Shown in pieces: positions 9,044 to 21,927 of a stretch of 64,000 bases of DNA. The notes below the pieces were generated by a model, which did not search any database, was not told the DNA's origin, and was given only the letters and a program-made list of their open reading frames with translations. Position 1 is the first letter of the stretch, and the number at the start of each line of letters is the position of its first letter. This DNA comes from Adiantum capillus-veneris (Eukaryota; Streptophyta; Polypodiopsida; Polypodiales; Pteridaceae): the NCBI GenBank assembly GCA_014529385.2, contig CM043968.1:131312018-131376017 (forward strand). Direction: 5' to 3'. The translations under genes were made by a program, and so were the position numbers.

Positions 9044-12000
9044 ATGGCGGAGGAAGGGAAGCTCAAGATTGAGAATTTCAACGGAAAAAACTACCAACAT
9101 TGGAAGATGCAGATTGAAGACTATCTCTACCAAAAGGATCTCTATTTGCCACTAGGCGGTCTTGCAAAGAAGCGCAACAATGGCAGATGAAGCATGGATT
9201 GTCCTTGATCGAAAGGCACTGGGAACAATCCAGTTAAGCTTGGTGTCAACGGTGGCCTTCAATGTTTCGGAGATGAAGACCACGGAGGACTTGATGAAGT
9301 CACTTGACGTCTTCTACGAGAAACCATCGACATCCAATAAGGTATTTCTTATGAAGTGCTTGTTCAATCTAAAGATGGCAGAGAATGGTTCAGTTGCAGA
9401 ACACCTAAATGACTTTAACACAAACATAAGTCAACTTCGATCAGTGAAAATCAATTTCAATGACGAAGTGCGATCTCTCCTTATACTATCATCTCTACCG
9501 GATAGTTGGGACAGCCTTGTGATGGCTGTAAGTAATTCTATCTCTGGCACAAATACTCTTAAGTTTGATGATGTTGTGGGTGTTCTCCTAAGCGAGGAAA
9601 TGCGAAGGAGAAGCACAGGAGAATCATCAAGTGCTGCACTATCAGTGGAAACAAGAGAAAGGCTTAAGGAGAGGTTCAAAAACCAAAAGGGTCGTGATCA
9701 CTCAAGGCGGAGCAAGTCACGCACAAAGTCAGTTCTTGAATGTTGGAACTGCGGCAAGAAGGGCCACGTCAAGAAGGATTGCTGGTCCAAGAAGAAGAAG
9801 GAGACAGAGTCTCAAGACAACAAGCCAACATCGGAGGCCAATGTGGCAGGTAAAGTAGAGCAAGATGCTCTAATTCTCTCATTAGACAATGTGTCTAATT
9901 CCTAGATAGTAGATTCCGGGGCTTCATTCCATGTGACACCACACAAGCAACATTTCCAAGATTACACCAAAGGTAATTTTGGGTATGTATACTTGGGAGA
10001 TGATGAAGCTTGTGAGATTGTCGGCAAAGGTACAGTTTCTGTCAAAACTGCTAACGGAAATGAATGGAAGCTTAAAGATGTTAGGCATGTTCCTTCTCTT
10101 CGCAAAAATTTGATCTCTACAGGACAATTGGACGATGAAGGTCACAACATTGCATTCGGAAACAAACGGTGGAAGATCGCAAAGGGATCTTTGGTGGTTG
10201 CCAAGGGTGAAAAAGTCGGTACACTTTACTTGTGTACTATTAGCACGCAACCTTCAGCTTGTGCAGCAACTACAGAAGTTGACAGTGCGGTGTGGCACTA
10301 CCGACTTGGGCATATGAGTGCCAAAGGAATGCAAATCCTTCAAACAAAGAAGCTTCTACCAGGTTTGAAATAAGTGGACTTAGAGTTCTGTGAAGATTGT
10401 GTTTATGGTAAACAAAAGAGGGTAAAATTTCAAAAATCAGGAAATGAAAGAAAAAATAAAAAACTTGAGTTGGTTCATTCTGATGTTTGGGGTCCTGCAA
10501 GTACACCATCACTTGGTGGCTCATTGTACTATGTAACATTCATAGACGATGCGACTAGAAAAACATCGCTTTATGTCATGAAGAATAAATCCAATGTATT
10601 TTCCATATTTCAAAGGTGGAAAGCCTTTGTGGAGAATGAAATAGGTACTAAGGTTAAATGCCTCAGATCCGACAATGGAGGCGAATATTGCAGCCAAGCT
10701 TTTGAAAGCTTTTGTGATAGCAATGGCATTTGGAGGCAAAGGACAACCCCAAGGACACCTCAACAAAATGGGATTTCGGAAAGGATGAACAGGACAATCA
10801 TGGAACGAGCACGAAGCATGCGGCTACATGCAGGCCTACCGCTTGAGCTTTGGGCGGAAGCTGTAAGTACGTCTGTGTACTTAATCAATCGGTCACCCTC
10901 AACGGCATTGGATGGGGGAGTTCCAGAAGAGGCATGGACAGGTAAACCGGTGAATTATGCATTTCTTAAAGTGTTTGGGTGTGAGGCTTTCATGCACATA
11001 GATAGAAGCCTAAGATCAAAGTTAGATGCAAAATCCAAAAAGTGTTTCTTCATTGGCTATGGAGAAGGAGACTTTGGGTATCGCCTATGGAATCCTGAAG
11101 ATGGTAAAATCTTAAGGAGTAGGGATGTAATTTTTAACGAACAAAATATGTACAAAGATTACTTGGAAAGAAAACAAACAAAAGAAACAGGTGATGAGTA
11201 CATGGAGCTTGAGGACGGTGAAGACTCAAGGACTATAAATGGTGACAATGTGCAACAACGTCAACCAAATGAGGAGCCTCAACCTATTCCCCGAAGATCT
11301 ACAAGAGCAAGTAGACCTCCAGAAAGGTTTGTTCCTTCCTTCAACCATCTCTTGATCTCAGATTCTGGAGAGCCGGAATCATATGAAGAAGCTATGCAAC
11401 ATGAATCCAAAGAAGAATGGAAGAAGATCATGCAAGTGGAGATGGACTCACTACATTGCAACCAAACATGGGAGTTGGTTGAGTTGCCTAAAGGTAAGCG
11501 GGCACTTCAAAACAAATGGGTGTACAAGCTAAAGGAAGAAGAAGGTGGGAAGAAAAGGTACAAGTCTAGGCTTGTGGTAAAAGTTTTTTCTCAAAAGAAA
11601 GGTATTGACTTCAATGAAATATTTTCTCCTGTTGTAAAAATGAACTCAATTAGGCTTGTCTTAAGCCTTGTGGCTGCTCATGATCTAAATCTCGAGCAAA
11701 TGGATGTAAATACGGCATTCCCTCACGGTGACTTAGAGGAGGAAATCTATATGCTTCAACCAAAGGGGTATGAAGTAAAAGGTAAGGAGAAAATGGTTTG
11801 CAGATTAAAGAAGAGCTTGTATGGTTTAAAGAAAGCATCAAGACAATGGTACTTGAAGTTTTATCGATGGATGTTGGATCATGGATTCACAAGATGCAAC
11901 TCGTATCACTGTGTCTACACGAAGAATTTGGGAGATGGAAAATTCATCATCCTAATGTTGTATGTTGATGACATGTTGATTGCAAGTGCTAACATGCAGG

Positions 12001-12921
12001 ACATCAAACCTAAAAGAGGAGCTGTCCAAATCTTTTGCAATGAAAGATTTAGGTGCTGCAAAGAGGATACTTGGTATGAAAATATCAAGGGACAGGACGA
12101 AGAAGACAATAAAGCTATCTCAAGAAGATTACATCAAGAAGGTACTAGAAAGGTTTGCAATGAAAAATGCAAAACCAGTTTCTACACCTTTGGTTGGTCA
12201 TTTTAAACTAACGAAGGATATGTGTCCAAAGACACAAGAGGAGATAGCCTATATGTCTAAAGTTCCATATGTTGTAGCGGTAGGTTCTCTAATGTATGCT
12301 ATGGTGTGGACAAGGCCAGACATTGCACATGCAGTGGGAGTTGTGAGTAGGTTCATGGACAACCCAGGTAAAGAGCATTGGCAAGCTGTGAAGTGGATAC
12401 TTAGGTATCTAAAAGGGACAACAACAAATGCTTTGTATTTTGGAGGAACTGATATTTTTCTAGAAGGGTATGCTGATGCAGATATGGTAGGTGACAAAGA
12501 CACTCGAAGGAGCACTACTGGTTATGTGTTCACGGTTGGAGGCACAACAGTAAGTTGGGCTTCAAAGCTGCAGAAAGTGGTTTCACTTTCTACCACGGAA
12601 GCAGAGTATGTAGCAATGACGGAGGCAAGCAAAGAAATTATGTGGCTTCACAGATTCTTAGAAGAGCTTGGATTCAAACAAGACAATTGTGTCTTGTACA
12701 GTGATAGCCAAAGCGCTATCCATCTTGCAAAGAACTCATCCTTTCATTCAAGGACAAAGCACATTGAGGTGAGATATCACTTCATACGCACTCTTTTGGA
12801 AGAGGGACAGCTAAAGCTAGGAAAGGTGCATACAAGTGAAAATCCTGCAGACATGTTTACAAAGGTGGTCAACAAGGAGAAGTTGAGATTTTGCTCATCT
12901 TCAATCGGCATTCAAGGATAA
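9044..12921 (+). pseudogene. Ty1/copia gag-pol polyprotein, broken
   Basis: The ATG at 9044 opens MAEEGKLKIENFNGKNYQHW, the usual copia gag start. A frameshift near 9160 moves to the main frame. In order: gag (UBN2 type); zinc knuckle CWNCGKKGHVKKDC; TAG at 9903; protease VDSGASFHVTP; GAG-pre-integrase WHYRLGHMS; TAA at 10371; integrase core with LRSDNGGEY and ISERMNRT; reverse transcriptase with LYVDDMLIA. A second frameshift near 11998 leads to RNase H with YADADMVGDKDTRRSTTGY, STTEAEYVA and DSQSAIHLAKN, ending at 12921. Two frameshifts and two stops make it non-autonomous. Order protease-integrase-RT-RNase H fixes the superfamily. Confidence 0.93.
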
Positions 12922-12981
12922 GAAGCCAGAATGGAAAGCAGTCACAGGTTTGGTTTGGAGATCAGTCTCCAAGTGGGAGAT

Positions 12982-13769
12982 TGTTAAGTATGGAGCCTGA
13001 TTTACCCTTGTAATTTTCTGTGGTAAAAGCGCACATTTGTAAGGCCCCCATTATGAGGAGAAGCCATCGTGCGTGAAGGAAAATCACTCACCGGAAACCA
13101 AAATTTTCACGGACAAGAATCAGGGGCAACTTTAAACGCCTTGGGGGCGGAGGCCCCCGATACTTTTTTTTCGCCGGAATATTCTTTTTCGTCGGAATAT
13201 TATGGCCGGAAAGTGGTCGGAAAACAACCGGTCGGTTGGTCGGTGGCCGGTAGTCAATGGCCGATGGCCGGTGGTCGGAAGTCAATGGCCGGTGGCCGGT
13301 GGCCGAATTCAATGGCCGGTGGTCAAATTCAAAAGCGGACTTGTCTTCTCAAGGGCGGCCACACATGGGCGGATTGGAGGGTCCGATTTGGACTTATTCG
13401 CACAAGGGCGGCTACACATGGCTGTCTCTCATAAGAGAGGGCAGCCCTTTTGGCCTATAAAAGGAGGCCATTTCTACACACATTTCATAGTGTGAAGTTG
13501 ATGCAACAAGGTAAGTGTGAGGTGGTGAGAGTGAAGCAAGGAGGGAGCTCCATTAAGGGTATAATCCCTTTGTAAACTACTTCTTGTTTTGAAGTACTAA
13601 AGCCATTGAGTGGCTGCTTTCCCATGGACGTAGCCCACATTGGGTGAACCACGTATATCGTGTGTACTCTCTCTCTCTCTCTACTCTATAATCTCGTGTA
13701 TATAAATCTGTCTCTCTCCATTAAGTAATCTACTCAATTATCTATTTAGCTACGTCTTATTTCCTCACA
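12982..13769 (+). mobile_element. Ty1/copia 3' LTR (788 bp)
   Basis: It starts TGTTAAGTATGG right after the polypurine tract AAGTGGGAGA (12971-12980) and ends CTCACA at 13769. Its last 120 bases match the 5' LTR. It carries a GGCCGG-rich minisatellite inside. Confidence 0.88.
13195..13325. repeat. TGGCCGGTGG minisatellite inside the copia LTR
   Basis: At least eight imperfect copies of ATGGCCGG or GTGGTCGG, some spaced as TCAATGGCCGGTGGCCGG. It lies in the U3 part, where repeats can be promoter elements; no activity can be inferred from sequence alone. Confidence 0.8.
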
Positions 13770-13955
13770 TGCTTCTTTAGCTTCCAAATCCATGAACCAA
13801 ACACGGGCCTCATCTTTCAAAAGCAATCCAAATAGCCTCAAAATCTTCTCCTCATCACACATATTGTTGCTTATGCATGCCACCTCGACTTGCTCCAGAA
13901 AGTCTCCCGCATCTTCACCACTTCTTCCATGAAATTCTGGATAAGAGAAAGCCAT
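13770..13955 (-). pseudogene. LTR-retrotransposon gag fragment, N-terminus only
   Basis: The minus frame from 13955 opens MAFSYPEFHGRSGEDAGDFL and continues DEEKILRLFGLLLKDEARVWF, typical of Ty3/gypsy gag. It is cut at 13770 by the copia LTR. An in-frame ATG at 14030 is also possible. The leader ORF, primer site and LTR of the same minus-strand element follow at 14059-16260. Confidence 0.75.
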
Positions 13956-14058
13956 GGCTACCCAAGTTACGATGCTTTGAGAACCCCTTCGAACACACGT
14001 GCAAGAACCCAAAACTTTTGATTGACTCAATCCCTAGAAACTTCAATGGAGCTCAACT

Positions 14059-14301
14059 TTAGATAAGGAAAAACACATGCATATCAAATGAGTTTTCATA
14101 ATTACTCCTCGGAATTACAACAGGCAAAGAACATTCCAGGATCTCTCGTAATCTTCTTGGCCCGAACATAAAGACTATGCGGCGCTGCTGGAAAAAACTA
14201 TTCTTGGATACATGAACATTTATCTGGATTCTCTGAGTTAAATGAAAAGGAGTGCATTGAGGGCCATTTTGATCATCCATTAAAGACCATGAAGCTCCCA
14301 A
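14059..14301 (-). CDS. Small leader ORF upstream of gag (family member C)
   Basis: 80 codons. The C-terminal 58 residues align with the two leader ORFs of the Tat element at 26021-26473: FFQQRRIVFMFGPRRLREIL, then a VVIP-type turn, a Tyr and an SFDMHVFFLI end. It sits between gag and the primer site in this remnant, the same place as in the Tat element. No known domain recognised. It could also be a non-coding leader repeat that is open by chance; the protein-level similarity argues against that. Confidence 0.45.
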   Translation of the reverse strand: MGASWSLMDDQNGPQCTPFHLTQRIQINVHVSKNSFFQQRRIVFMFGPRRLREILECSLPVVIPRSNYENSFDMHVFFLI

Positions 14302-14970
14302 GAAGGCACACCTGACTTATCCTCTGATTTTGCCAAAATTTCAGCATCATCACAGCATAAATGGCTCAGAAGACAAAAAAACCAGCCATCATAACTTGGA
14401 AAATTTTTGACAGAGTTTCCCCAGAAGTAGAGCAGTAGGAACCCAAAATATAGACTGTATATGTATGCATAAACTTTCAACAATAGAACCCGAGCATCAA
14501 ATAGGACTCCCTAGTACATAGCCCATGGCGAGGTCATGAAAAGGATGCTACAGCCACCTGTATCACCGAAAGGATCTCCACATTTGAGAATCCCCCAGCT
14601 CAATAAAACCTCACGCTATCGACCCTCACACGAAGGCTTATGCAAATCTCGTATAGTCAAGTCTCAGAAATCACTATCTTCCAGACCAAGTCTCAGAAAT
14701 GGCTGGGACTACCAAATATGGCTCCACAAAGGCGTACAATGGCAGTTTCCACAAGTAACGTACAATCCAACAGACAATGCGCTCAAACAGGCGCCAAGTG
14801 ATGCATACCCACAACAACTGTAAGTGACATCACTACTAGTATATCACTGTACTCCAGCTACCTGCTGTACCTGTGTGAATCACCTGTACCTGTACCTGTC
14901 CATGTAGCTTGTAACCTGTAATCTACAACCTGCAACCTGTAATCTCGAAGCAAAAGGTACTCGAAGAAGA

Positions 14971-14990
14971 TCCTCCGTGGGGGCGCCAAA
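14971..14990 (-). promoter_or_regulatory. Probable primer binding site of a minus-strand LTR element
   Basis: The minus strand reads TTTGGCGCCCCCACGGAGGA next to the start of an LTR-like region at 14995. The Tat element has the near-identical TTGGTGCCCCCACGGAGGA next to its LTR. The tRNA is not identified. Confidence 0.6.
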
Positions 14991-14994
14991 AGAA

Positions 14995-16250
14995 TGTGGG
15001 CGGGATGGAAACACACAGAACGCCTCTATAATGACCCGACACACAATCTTCGGAAGAAACACACACACACTATGGGGCACCACTCGACTTACACAACACA
15101 CCTGGCCGAGACAGGGAACACACCAACGGAGTGAGAGGAGAGAGACTAACCACTTACCCACTCCACACAGAGACACACACACCCAAAAAACTCAGCTCAA
15201 AAGAGGAGAACTTTTGATATTTAGATACAAATGAGCTTAGGCCAACACCAATGGGGCAAATAGCTCACACAATATGGGTAAAACATGCCAGATACAATCA
15301 CAAACTGGAGCGGAAACTTCATTCATAGCAAAAACTTATGCGGCCAAAATAGCAAAAAAACAATGAGGAATTTATCAAAATGGATAGTGCCATCACATCC
15401 GGAACAGCCCAAAACCCCAGTCTACAATGTCAAAGTGCTCAAATCCGACCTCGGATGAGCAGTTTACGGCCAAAACAGGCTCCAAAAACACCAAAAACAC
15501 ACCTACGCCTGTTCCTCCTCTTCTCTTTGTTTTTTCAGTTCCCACACTTAGCTTTTTTACTTGGGCACCCTTGGCCTTTTAGATGACCTCAAACGGACCC
15601 CAAACAGGCCAAAAACTGACCTCGCAGTGTATAGTTGTCACCTTTTTGCATCCATACGCACACCTGGCACTCAGCATTTTTCAATAATGTGTCTCGCAAC
15701 CACATGAAGTGGCCCCAAAAGATGGTTCTCATGATGACCTTTCTGCATAATTATCACAAGAAAACATCCACGTTGTGTCCGTACCTCTCCACGTGCAAGT
15801 ATTGACCCCATTCGCCGTCCTGACGTCACTAGATGCCATATGACGCACCTGCTTACCTCATGTCGTTGGCCCTCGAATAGCTTCCTCAAGAAGTTTTACG
15901 CGCTACCAACTCCTCATTATTGTAGAAAAAACACACTAGTAGTGGTAATAGTGAAAATCGATGCACTATGTACATGGTGTCCTACCTGTACACATGTGGG
16001 CACCATGTAACCACCTGGCTTTGGAAAATGGGCAATACTATTTTTGATGCACCATGCATGGGTATGTACATATGCGCAATCCCTTGCTCCAAAAAACTCC
16101 TGACACCGCTGACTTCAAAAAGATGGATTTGGAGAGCAAAAACAACAATTTTGTGTGGGTTTAACCAAGGATAGGGCGGAGTATGTTAACTCCAAAAGCC
16201 ACGCACCGTATCTGCAGTCATATACCATACATGGTGGCCTCAAGAATCAA
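14995..16250 (-). mobile_element. LTR-like region of the gag remnant element
   Basis: It begins TGTGGGCGGG after the primer site. AAAAGAGGAGAA followed by CCAACACCAATGGGGCAAATAGCTCACACAA parallels the start of the Tat LTR (AAAAGAGGAGAATCG, AACACCAATGG, CTCACACA), so the families are related. The outer boundary is not visible; it must lie before about 16260, where gypsy gag begins on the plus strand. Confidence 0.5.
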
Positions 16251-16259
16251 TTTTGCAAC

Positions 16260-17923
16260 AAGGGACTAAGAGAATCTTAAGCCCATAGAAAACAAGGATT
16301 GTAACAAGCCTAAGGGAAAGGAAAACATCCAAAAGTCTCCCAAAGGCAATGCGAACAACAAGAAAGCGAAGGAGAAGGGAGTTTATAAAGGCAAAAATAA
16401 AAACTATCCTGAAGAACTACAGTGTTATCGAAAAGATAACCGATGTTTCAAGTGCGGGGAGCAAGTGCATGATGATCATGCTTGCCCCCACAAGAATACA
16501 CGTAATGAGCCTCCTAGAGCTACCTTTGTCGAATTTCAAGAAGAGGATGCTCATCACAAAGGATGTCCTTATGCCATTCTTGGGGAAAGGTAAGAGAACT
16601 GCATGATTCTTTTATTCTCTTTGACCCTGGTTCTACTCACAATTCATATCCACAGAGTTGGCCACCAAGCTAGGCATCCAAGCCTATGATATTGGAAATG
16701 TCCTACCTGCCTGCCGATAGCCTCAGTCACTCCCTTAATTGGGAAATTGAGGCTCCATATCCAAAGCTATGTGGACAAGGAGGATTTCTTCATCTCTCCT
16801 CTCAACCATGAGGATGTAATCCTATGGGCACCATAGTTTGATTGCATGGCTACCAATGTTAAATTCCCTGAAAGGAAAATCTACTTTAGGTTCAGGGAAA
16901 AAGATATGTACATAGATGCTAAGGAGTTGGGAAGTACCATACCCCTTGTACATAAGCAAGCTTTCAACAAGTCAGTAAAAGATCTATTTCCGTTTACATT
17001 GTTTTTGTTAAAGATTCTCAAAATGAACCTAATGCTTTAGCAAAAGAAAATATAAATAATCAAAAGGAATTAGAGTTATCCAACTTCTTCAAGGGGTTCC
17101 AAGATGTTTTTATTGACGACATCCCTGAATTACATCCCAAACGAGGCAATGACGACCATGCAATTAAGCTTCTTCCAGGAAGTTCACCGCCTAATAAACC
17201 TCCTTGTAGAGTTTCTCAAGCTCAACAATAGGAGATTATGTGGCAAGTGCATGAGTTAGTTGAGAAAGACATGGTTAGGCCTAGCTCAACTCCATTTTGT
17301 TCACCATTGTTTTTAGTGCAAAAGAAAGACGGCAGATATCGTATGTGTGTCGACTATCAAGCAATAAATAGAATCACTATCAAGAATATGTTTCCCGTTC
17401 CATGGGTAGAATACCTATTTGATAAGCTACAAGGTTCGACCTACTTCAGTAGGATTGACCTAAAAAGTGGCTACCATCAAATAAGGATAGCTGATCAAGA
17501 CATTGTAAAGACCGCATTATTTTAGACTTCGTTTGGTCTTTACGAGTACATTGTCATTCCTTTTGGCTTGACCAATGCACCAGCCACATTTAACCGCTTG
17601 ATGGAAAAGCTATTTAGGCCTCACGGAAGCTTTACTGGAGTGGTCTTTGATGATATAACCATATACTCTAATTCATTAGAAGAATACAAGCAAAACCGTA
17701 CCTCCATGTAATATTTCAAGTTTTTACAAGGGAATAAGCTCTATATAAACCGAAAGAAAACTCCTCCTACAAGAGATTCAGTATTTAGGTCACATTATCT
17801 CTCAAGATGGCATCCAAATGGATCCATCAAATTTAGAGGTAATAAAAAAATGGCTTAATCCAAGGAATCTGCATGAACTAAGAAGTTTTATAGTTATGTG
17901 TGCATACTATAGACGCTTCATAG
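16260..17923 (+). pseudogene. Chromodomain Ty3/gypsy element, part 1: gag end, protease, RT
   Basis: A Lys-rich gag tail leads to the zinc knuckle CFKCGEQVHDDHAC (near 16450; the usual Gly before His is Val). A protease-like LFDPGSTHNS follows in another frame near 16620. Reverse transcriptase is readable at 17238-17525 (RYRMCVDYQAINRITIKN, FSRIDLKSGYHQIRI) and on through FGLTNAPATFNRLM, where YADD-type catalytic residues are replaced by VFDDIT. TAG at 17523 and further breaks follow. The frame stops at YYRRFI where the Tat LTR begins, and resumes as EKFSQIAG at 29524. Confidence 0.88.
17920..17923. repeat. Target duplication ATAG, left side of the Tat element
   Basis: ATAG occurs just before the LTR start TGAGGCGG and again at 29524-29527 just after the other LTR. 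Removing the element and one ATAG restores an unbroken RT frame (YYRRFI-EKFSQ), which confirms the boundaries. Confidence 0.9.
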
Positions 17924-18182
17924 TGAGGCGGTCCGGGGCGGGCAACAAGAAGAGCAACCTCTAGACACCCTTCAAGGTTCCTGTGCTGCTCAATGGGGCT
18001 GGGGCACAGCACAACACAAACCAAAACAACAAACCCACAGCCAAATCCCAACTACACAAGGGGCACCACCTAGTTTAAGAGCGAACTAGGACACAAAAGA
18101 GGAGAATCGTTAGAGCAACCCACAAACAAGCAAGGAATTTACACTAACCCTAACACCAATGGAACACTCTCACACACTAAAA

Positions 18183-18262
<80 letters not shown>

Positions 18263-20628
18263 TGCTCGGGCTGCTTTGAAACGTATCGGCAATGATCAAG
18301 CAAACACAACTATATATTTAAGAAAGAGAGAGAAAGGGGGAGGGGGTGCTTGTTGCATTAATACCTTCTTACAAATCTGTCATGACAAATCAAAGTGAAA
18401 TTAGTATTTGTTCAATATAGCTTGCGTAAATTTCACCACAACACATCACAAGAAAAGCCACCCCAATCACTGTCTTAAAGCCAGGGGAGTCCTCTCCACC
18501 CTGTCGCCCTCTTACAATATGTGGGATTTATGGCTAGATTGATGACAACACCAGAGACAAGCTATCAAGAACTTAACAAAAAACACCAAGACACTTACGC
18601 ATCATTGTTGTCCATTACTTCACGTTGGAAGGGAGACAAAATATCCAAGCTTAGTCCAAATCCACCCTCCTTGATTCAGCAAATGTTGGGCTTACACTAG
18701 TAGGAGAAATGATAGATTTCCTACTCTCAATTGAATGATCACTCTCTCTCTTACAATGGCATAGAGTTTCCTTGCTAATCCCCTATTACAACAAATGCAC
18801 ATGCATAAGACAATGAGCTTCCACTCAAGAGCTCCTTCTAGAGAGGTTGAGCTTGGCTTCTCAAGCTATAGCATAGTGCTCTTGCTTATGGCTCCCCCCT
18901 TTTTGTGCTAGCTACACCCTCCATTTATAGCAATTTTGAAGGCTAGGGTTACTCCTCTAACCATGGTTGGGTTAGATTTTCAGCAATTTATCTAATTTCT
19001 TTTGCTTGGAATTATCAAGAAGTTGGTGGGGAAAGAGAGAGGAGAGAAATGGAGGTGATAGGACTTTTCATAGTGGGTTAGTGTTAGTAGAGTTAGTATT
19101 AATTTACAAATGGAATTGGATATTTACAATGGGAGTATCCATGTAGGATACAAATAAGGAAGAAAAACTCTTAAGAGGTAAGAAAAGGTGGATTTCTTAC
19201 AAGGTTGATGCTCCAAGTGTCTTGAGTAGGGCCAATTTTGACGCTTGTTGACGGTCCACTAGCTTTGACGGTACATTTTTTCTCCACTCTTGACCTTCCT
19301 TGAGAGACAAGGTAATTGAAGCTGAGTAATCAACCACCATGATGCTGTCTTTTAAGAGAAGAAGCTGAATTTTGTGGTTTTTTTGATAGATATGGGTACA
19401 TTGGACGAGGAAAAATAAGACTAGGTGGTCAATTTTGGAATGGAATTGTGTGTGGGAGGTATGAGTTCACCATGGTTTCTCTTATTCTTCAAGGTTGAGG
19501 AGAAGGTGAGTAGGGTGCAGAGAGGAGTGGTGAGAGAGGTGGGGATGATGAGTGGAGAAGTGTGTGTGAAAGAGGAAAATGATAAAGTGGAAGAGAGAGT
19601 GTGGCTGCATAGCATGGGAAAACTGGGGTCCACTAATAAAATCATAGATCACAGCTCGTAGCTCAAAAAAATATGAACAAATTTGAGGCAAAAGTTCAGC
19701 CCACGAGCTACAACTTTTGTTTGTATCACCTTTTCAAATTCGGAGAGCAAGTGAATTTAAAAAATTCAGCAAAATCGACCGTTTTCTTCCACTGCACAAG
19801 GTCCTTGTGGGGTCCTTCTTTGGATGATTCTTTTGAATACTTCCAAGAGTGAGCCCTCCATAGTGCATGTATGCATGCCACCTACCATTGACCTTATTTG
19901 GTAGGTCTATAATTGAAGATATTGTTGAGATTATGATATAAGTGAATAGTACAACTAAGAAAATCAAATATTGAGGGGTCTAAAAAATATGTACATGTCA
20001 AATATAAATAATATAAGTGGAAAAGATATAAAGGGGTCAAAAGAAATCTCTCTCATTATGAGGCTACCATAAAAGATAAATATTTTTGGTGTTCTAAAAA
20101 AAACAAAATAGATGTACGAAGGAAAAAATCACAATAGTGAAAAAATATACACATAAATAAAACTAGTTTTTTTGGATTTTTGTTGGGATGGAGTTACACC
20201 AAAAATAAGAGAAGCTTACATGAAAATATTTCTATATGGAATAAAGAGTATGAAAAATGGTAAGAAAAATTGTGGTAATGGTGAGGCAATGTACAGAGCA
20301 TAAATAACACACACCTAGGTAGAAATATTTAAATAAATACCAAAATAATTATGAAAAAAATCTTTTTATTTAGGCCCTATAATACAATGAAATATTTACA
20401 CACAAATGGTCCATAATATACTTATAATTTTTATTTTGTTTATTTTTTTGGCTCAACTAGCCCAGTGACTAGCTAGCTGAGGGTTTTAAAGAAAATATGG
20501 GGAAAGTTCCCTAACTGACATACGCCTATATATAGTGAAATGGCAGGGATAGCCACAGTGTTTGGGTGATTTTGGTAGGGTGAGGTAACTCACTGTGACA
20601 ATTACAAAGAGCCGAAAAACGGTTATCA
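17924..20628 (-). mobile_element. Tat-type Ty3/gypsy 3' LTR (2705 bp, minus-strand element)
   Basis: On the plus strand it runs from TGAGGCGGTCC to ACGGTTATCA and matches 26548-29523 with only scattered changes. The sense-strand LTR begins TGATAACCG, preceded by the polypurine tract GGGGGAGGGCTAA (20629-20641). It contains a 74-bp GA tract (18186-18260), shorter in the other LTR. Confidence 0.93.
18186..18260. repeat. (GA)n microsatellite in LTR
   Basis: About 74 bp of GA. The equivalent tract in the other LTR (26810-26855) is about 28 bp shorter, an insertion-age-independent length change. Confidence 0.95.
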
Positions 20629-20642
20629 TTAGCCCTCCCCCT
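20629..20642 (-). promoter_or_regulatory. Polypurine tract of the Tat-type element
   Basis: The minus strand reads CAGGGGGAGGGCTAA directly before the 3' LTR start TGATAACC, the expected place for plus-strand priming. Confidence 0.8.
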
Positions 20643-20656
20643 GGATGATGGTATAT

Positions 20657-21882
20657 TCATGTACCATCATAGAGCATCTTTTTCAAAGAGAGTGCTTCAG
20701 AGTCCTTGACGAGATCTTTATTGTTTGGCCCCTCAGAATTTTGGCTAGAGTTACACTCATGCTTCATGTAACAATACTTACATGAGACAGTGGCCTTTTG
20801 ACAGATCTTTGGTAGATCCTTTGGTAGAATGCGACTCAAATAGTGCTTCAAGCGATACCCGTTTACTTTCCTGGAGTGCTCTTTACCATTCAAGTCCATA
20901 AGCTGATAGTAACTTGAATTGAAAGCCTTCTTGACTATGTATGGCCCTTGCCATCTTGTTTCAAATTTGGCATCAAAATGATTATCGAGTCGATTGTCAT
21001 ACCTTAGCACAAGATCTCCTTCATTGATGCCTTTGTCCTTCAGTTTCTTGTCAAGCTTCTCCTTTGTCTGTGTGGCTTTCCTCTTATAGCACTCGTATGC
21101 TGCTTCTCTTTTCCACTCAAGCTCAGCTAAGGTAAGCAGTCGATCCATCCATACCTCTTGATCATCTTGTGCTCCTTTGCCATGAAGTCGCATTGTTGGA
21201 ATGTTGAGCTCGATAGGCTGCAAATCCTCTTGACCATAGACCAAGTGAAATGGTGTGAACTCCGTGGCTTCCATATATGTGGTTCGATATGCCCACAAGG
21301 CACCATCCAAGAAGTCATCCCACAAATTTGTCTTGTTTTTCACCATCTTTCTAATGATGCCTGCAATGACACCATTAGCTTTTTCTACCAAACCATTTGA
21401 TTGGGGATAGTAGGGTGTACTGTGACGATGTAGAATGTGAAGTTCTTCACAGACTTCTATGAGCAATCCCTTTCTAAACCCTGGACCATTATCAGAAACA
21501 ATCTCCAAAGGTGTGCCAAATCTACAACAAATGTGAGTGTAGACGAATTTGCTCACTGTCTTCTCATTTACCTTTGCCACACTTTGTGCTTCCACCCACC
21601 TAGTCATATAGTCTATAGCCACTAGAATGTAGAGTTTACCATTTTTGTCCTAGGCAGAGGACCCATAGCATCAATGCCCCACTTTTCAAACGGTCCATTT
21701 GCAAGCACGATTTGCCTTGGACCATAAACCAATCTTCTATTCCCATTTACCTGACAATTGTGACAACTTTTACACCAATTTTGGACATCCACATGCTGAC
21801 TTGGCCAAACATACCCCGCAAGCAAAATCTTCTTCACAGTTAATTCTTGGGCAAAATGACCACCACATGCTTCTTCATGCAA
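20657..21882 (-). pseudogene. Tat-type element: integrase
   Basis: The zinc-binding region reads HEEACGGHFAQELT and CKSCHNCQVNG (21882-21700). The catalytic D is in WGIDAMGPL, the second D in VSDNGPGF, and the E in GLVEKANG. The C-terminal part has RWQGPYIVKKAFNSSYYQL, the usual GPY/F module. A frame break near 21625 separates the zinc part and first D from the rest. No chromodomain follows, as expected for the Tat lineage. Confidence 0.9.
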
Positions 21883-21927
21883 ACCTTTTAGAATGGCTGG
21901 AATTTCCTCAATAGTTGGTACTCTTCT

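Noticed and set aside
13069-13495. Overlapping ORFs in the copia LTR
   Set aside because: Open because of the GGCCGG minisatellite; no motif.
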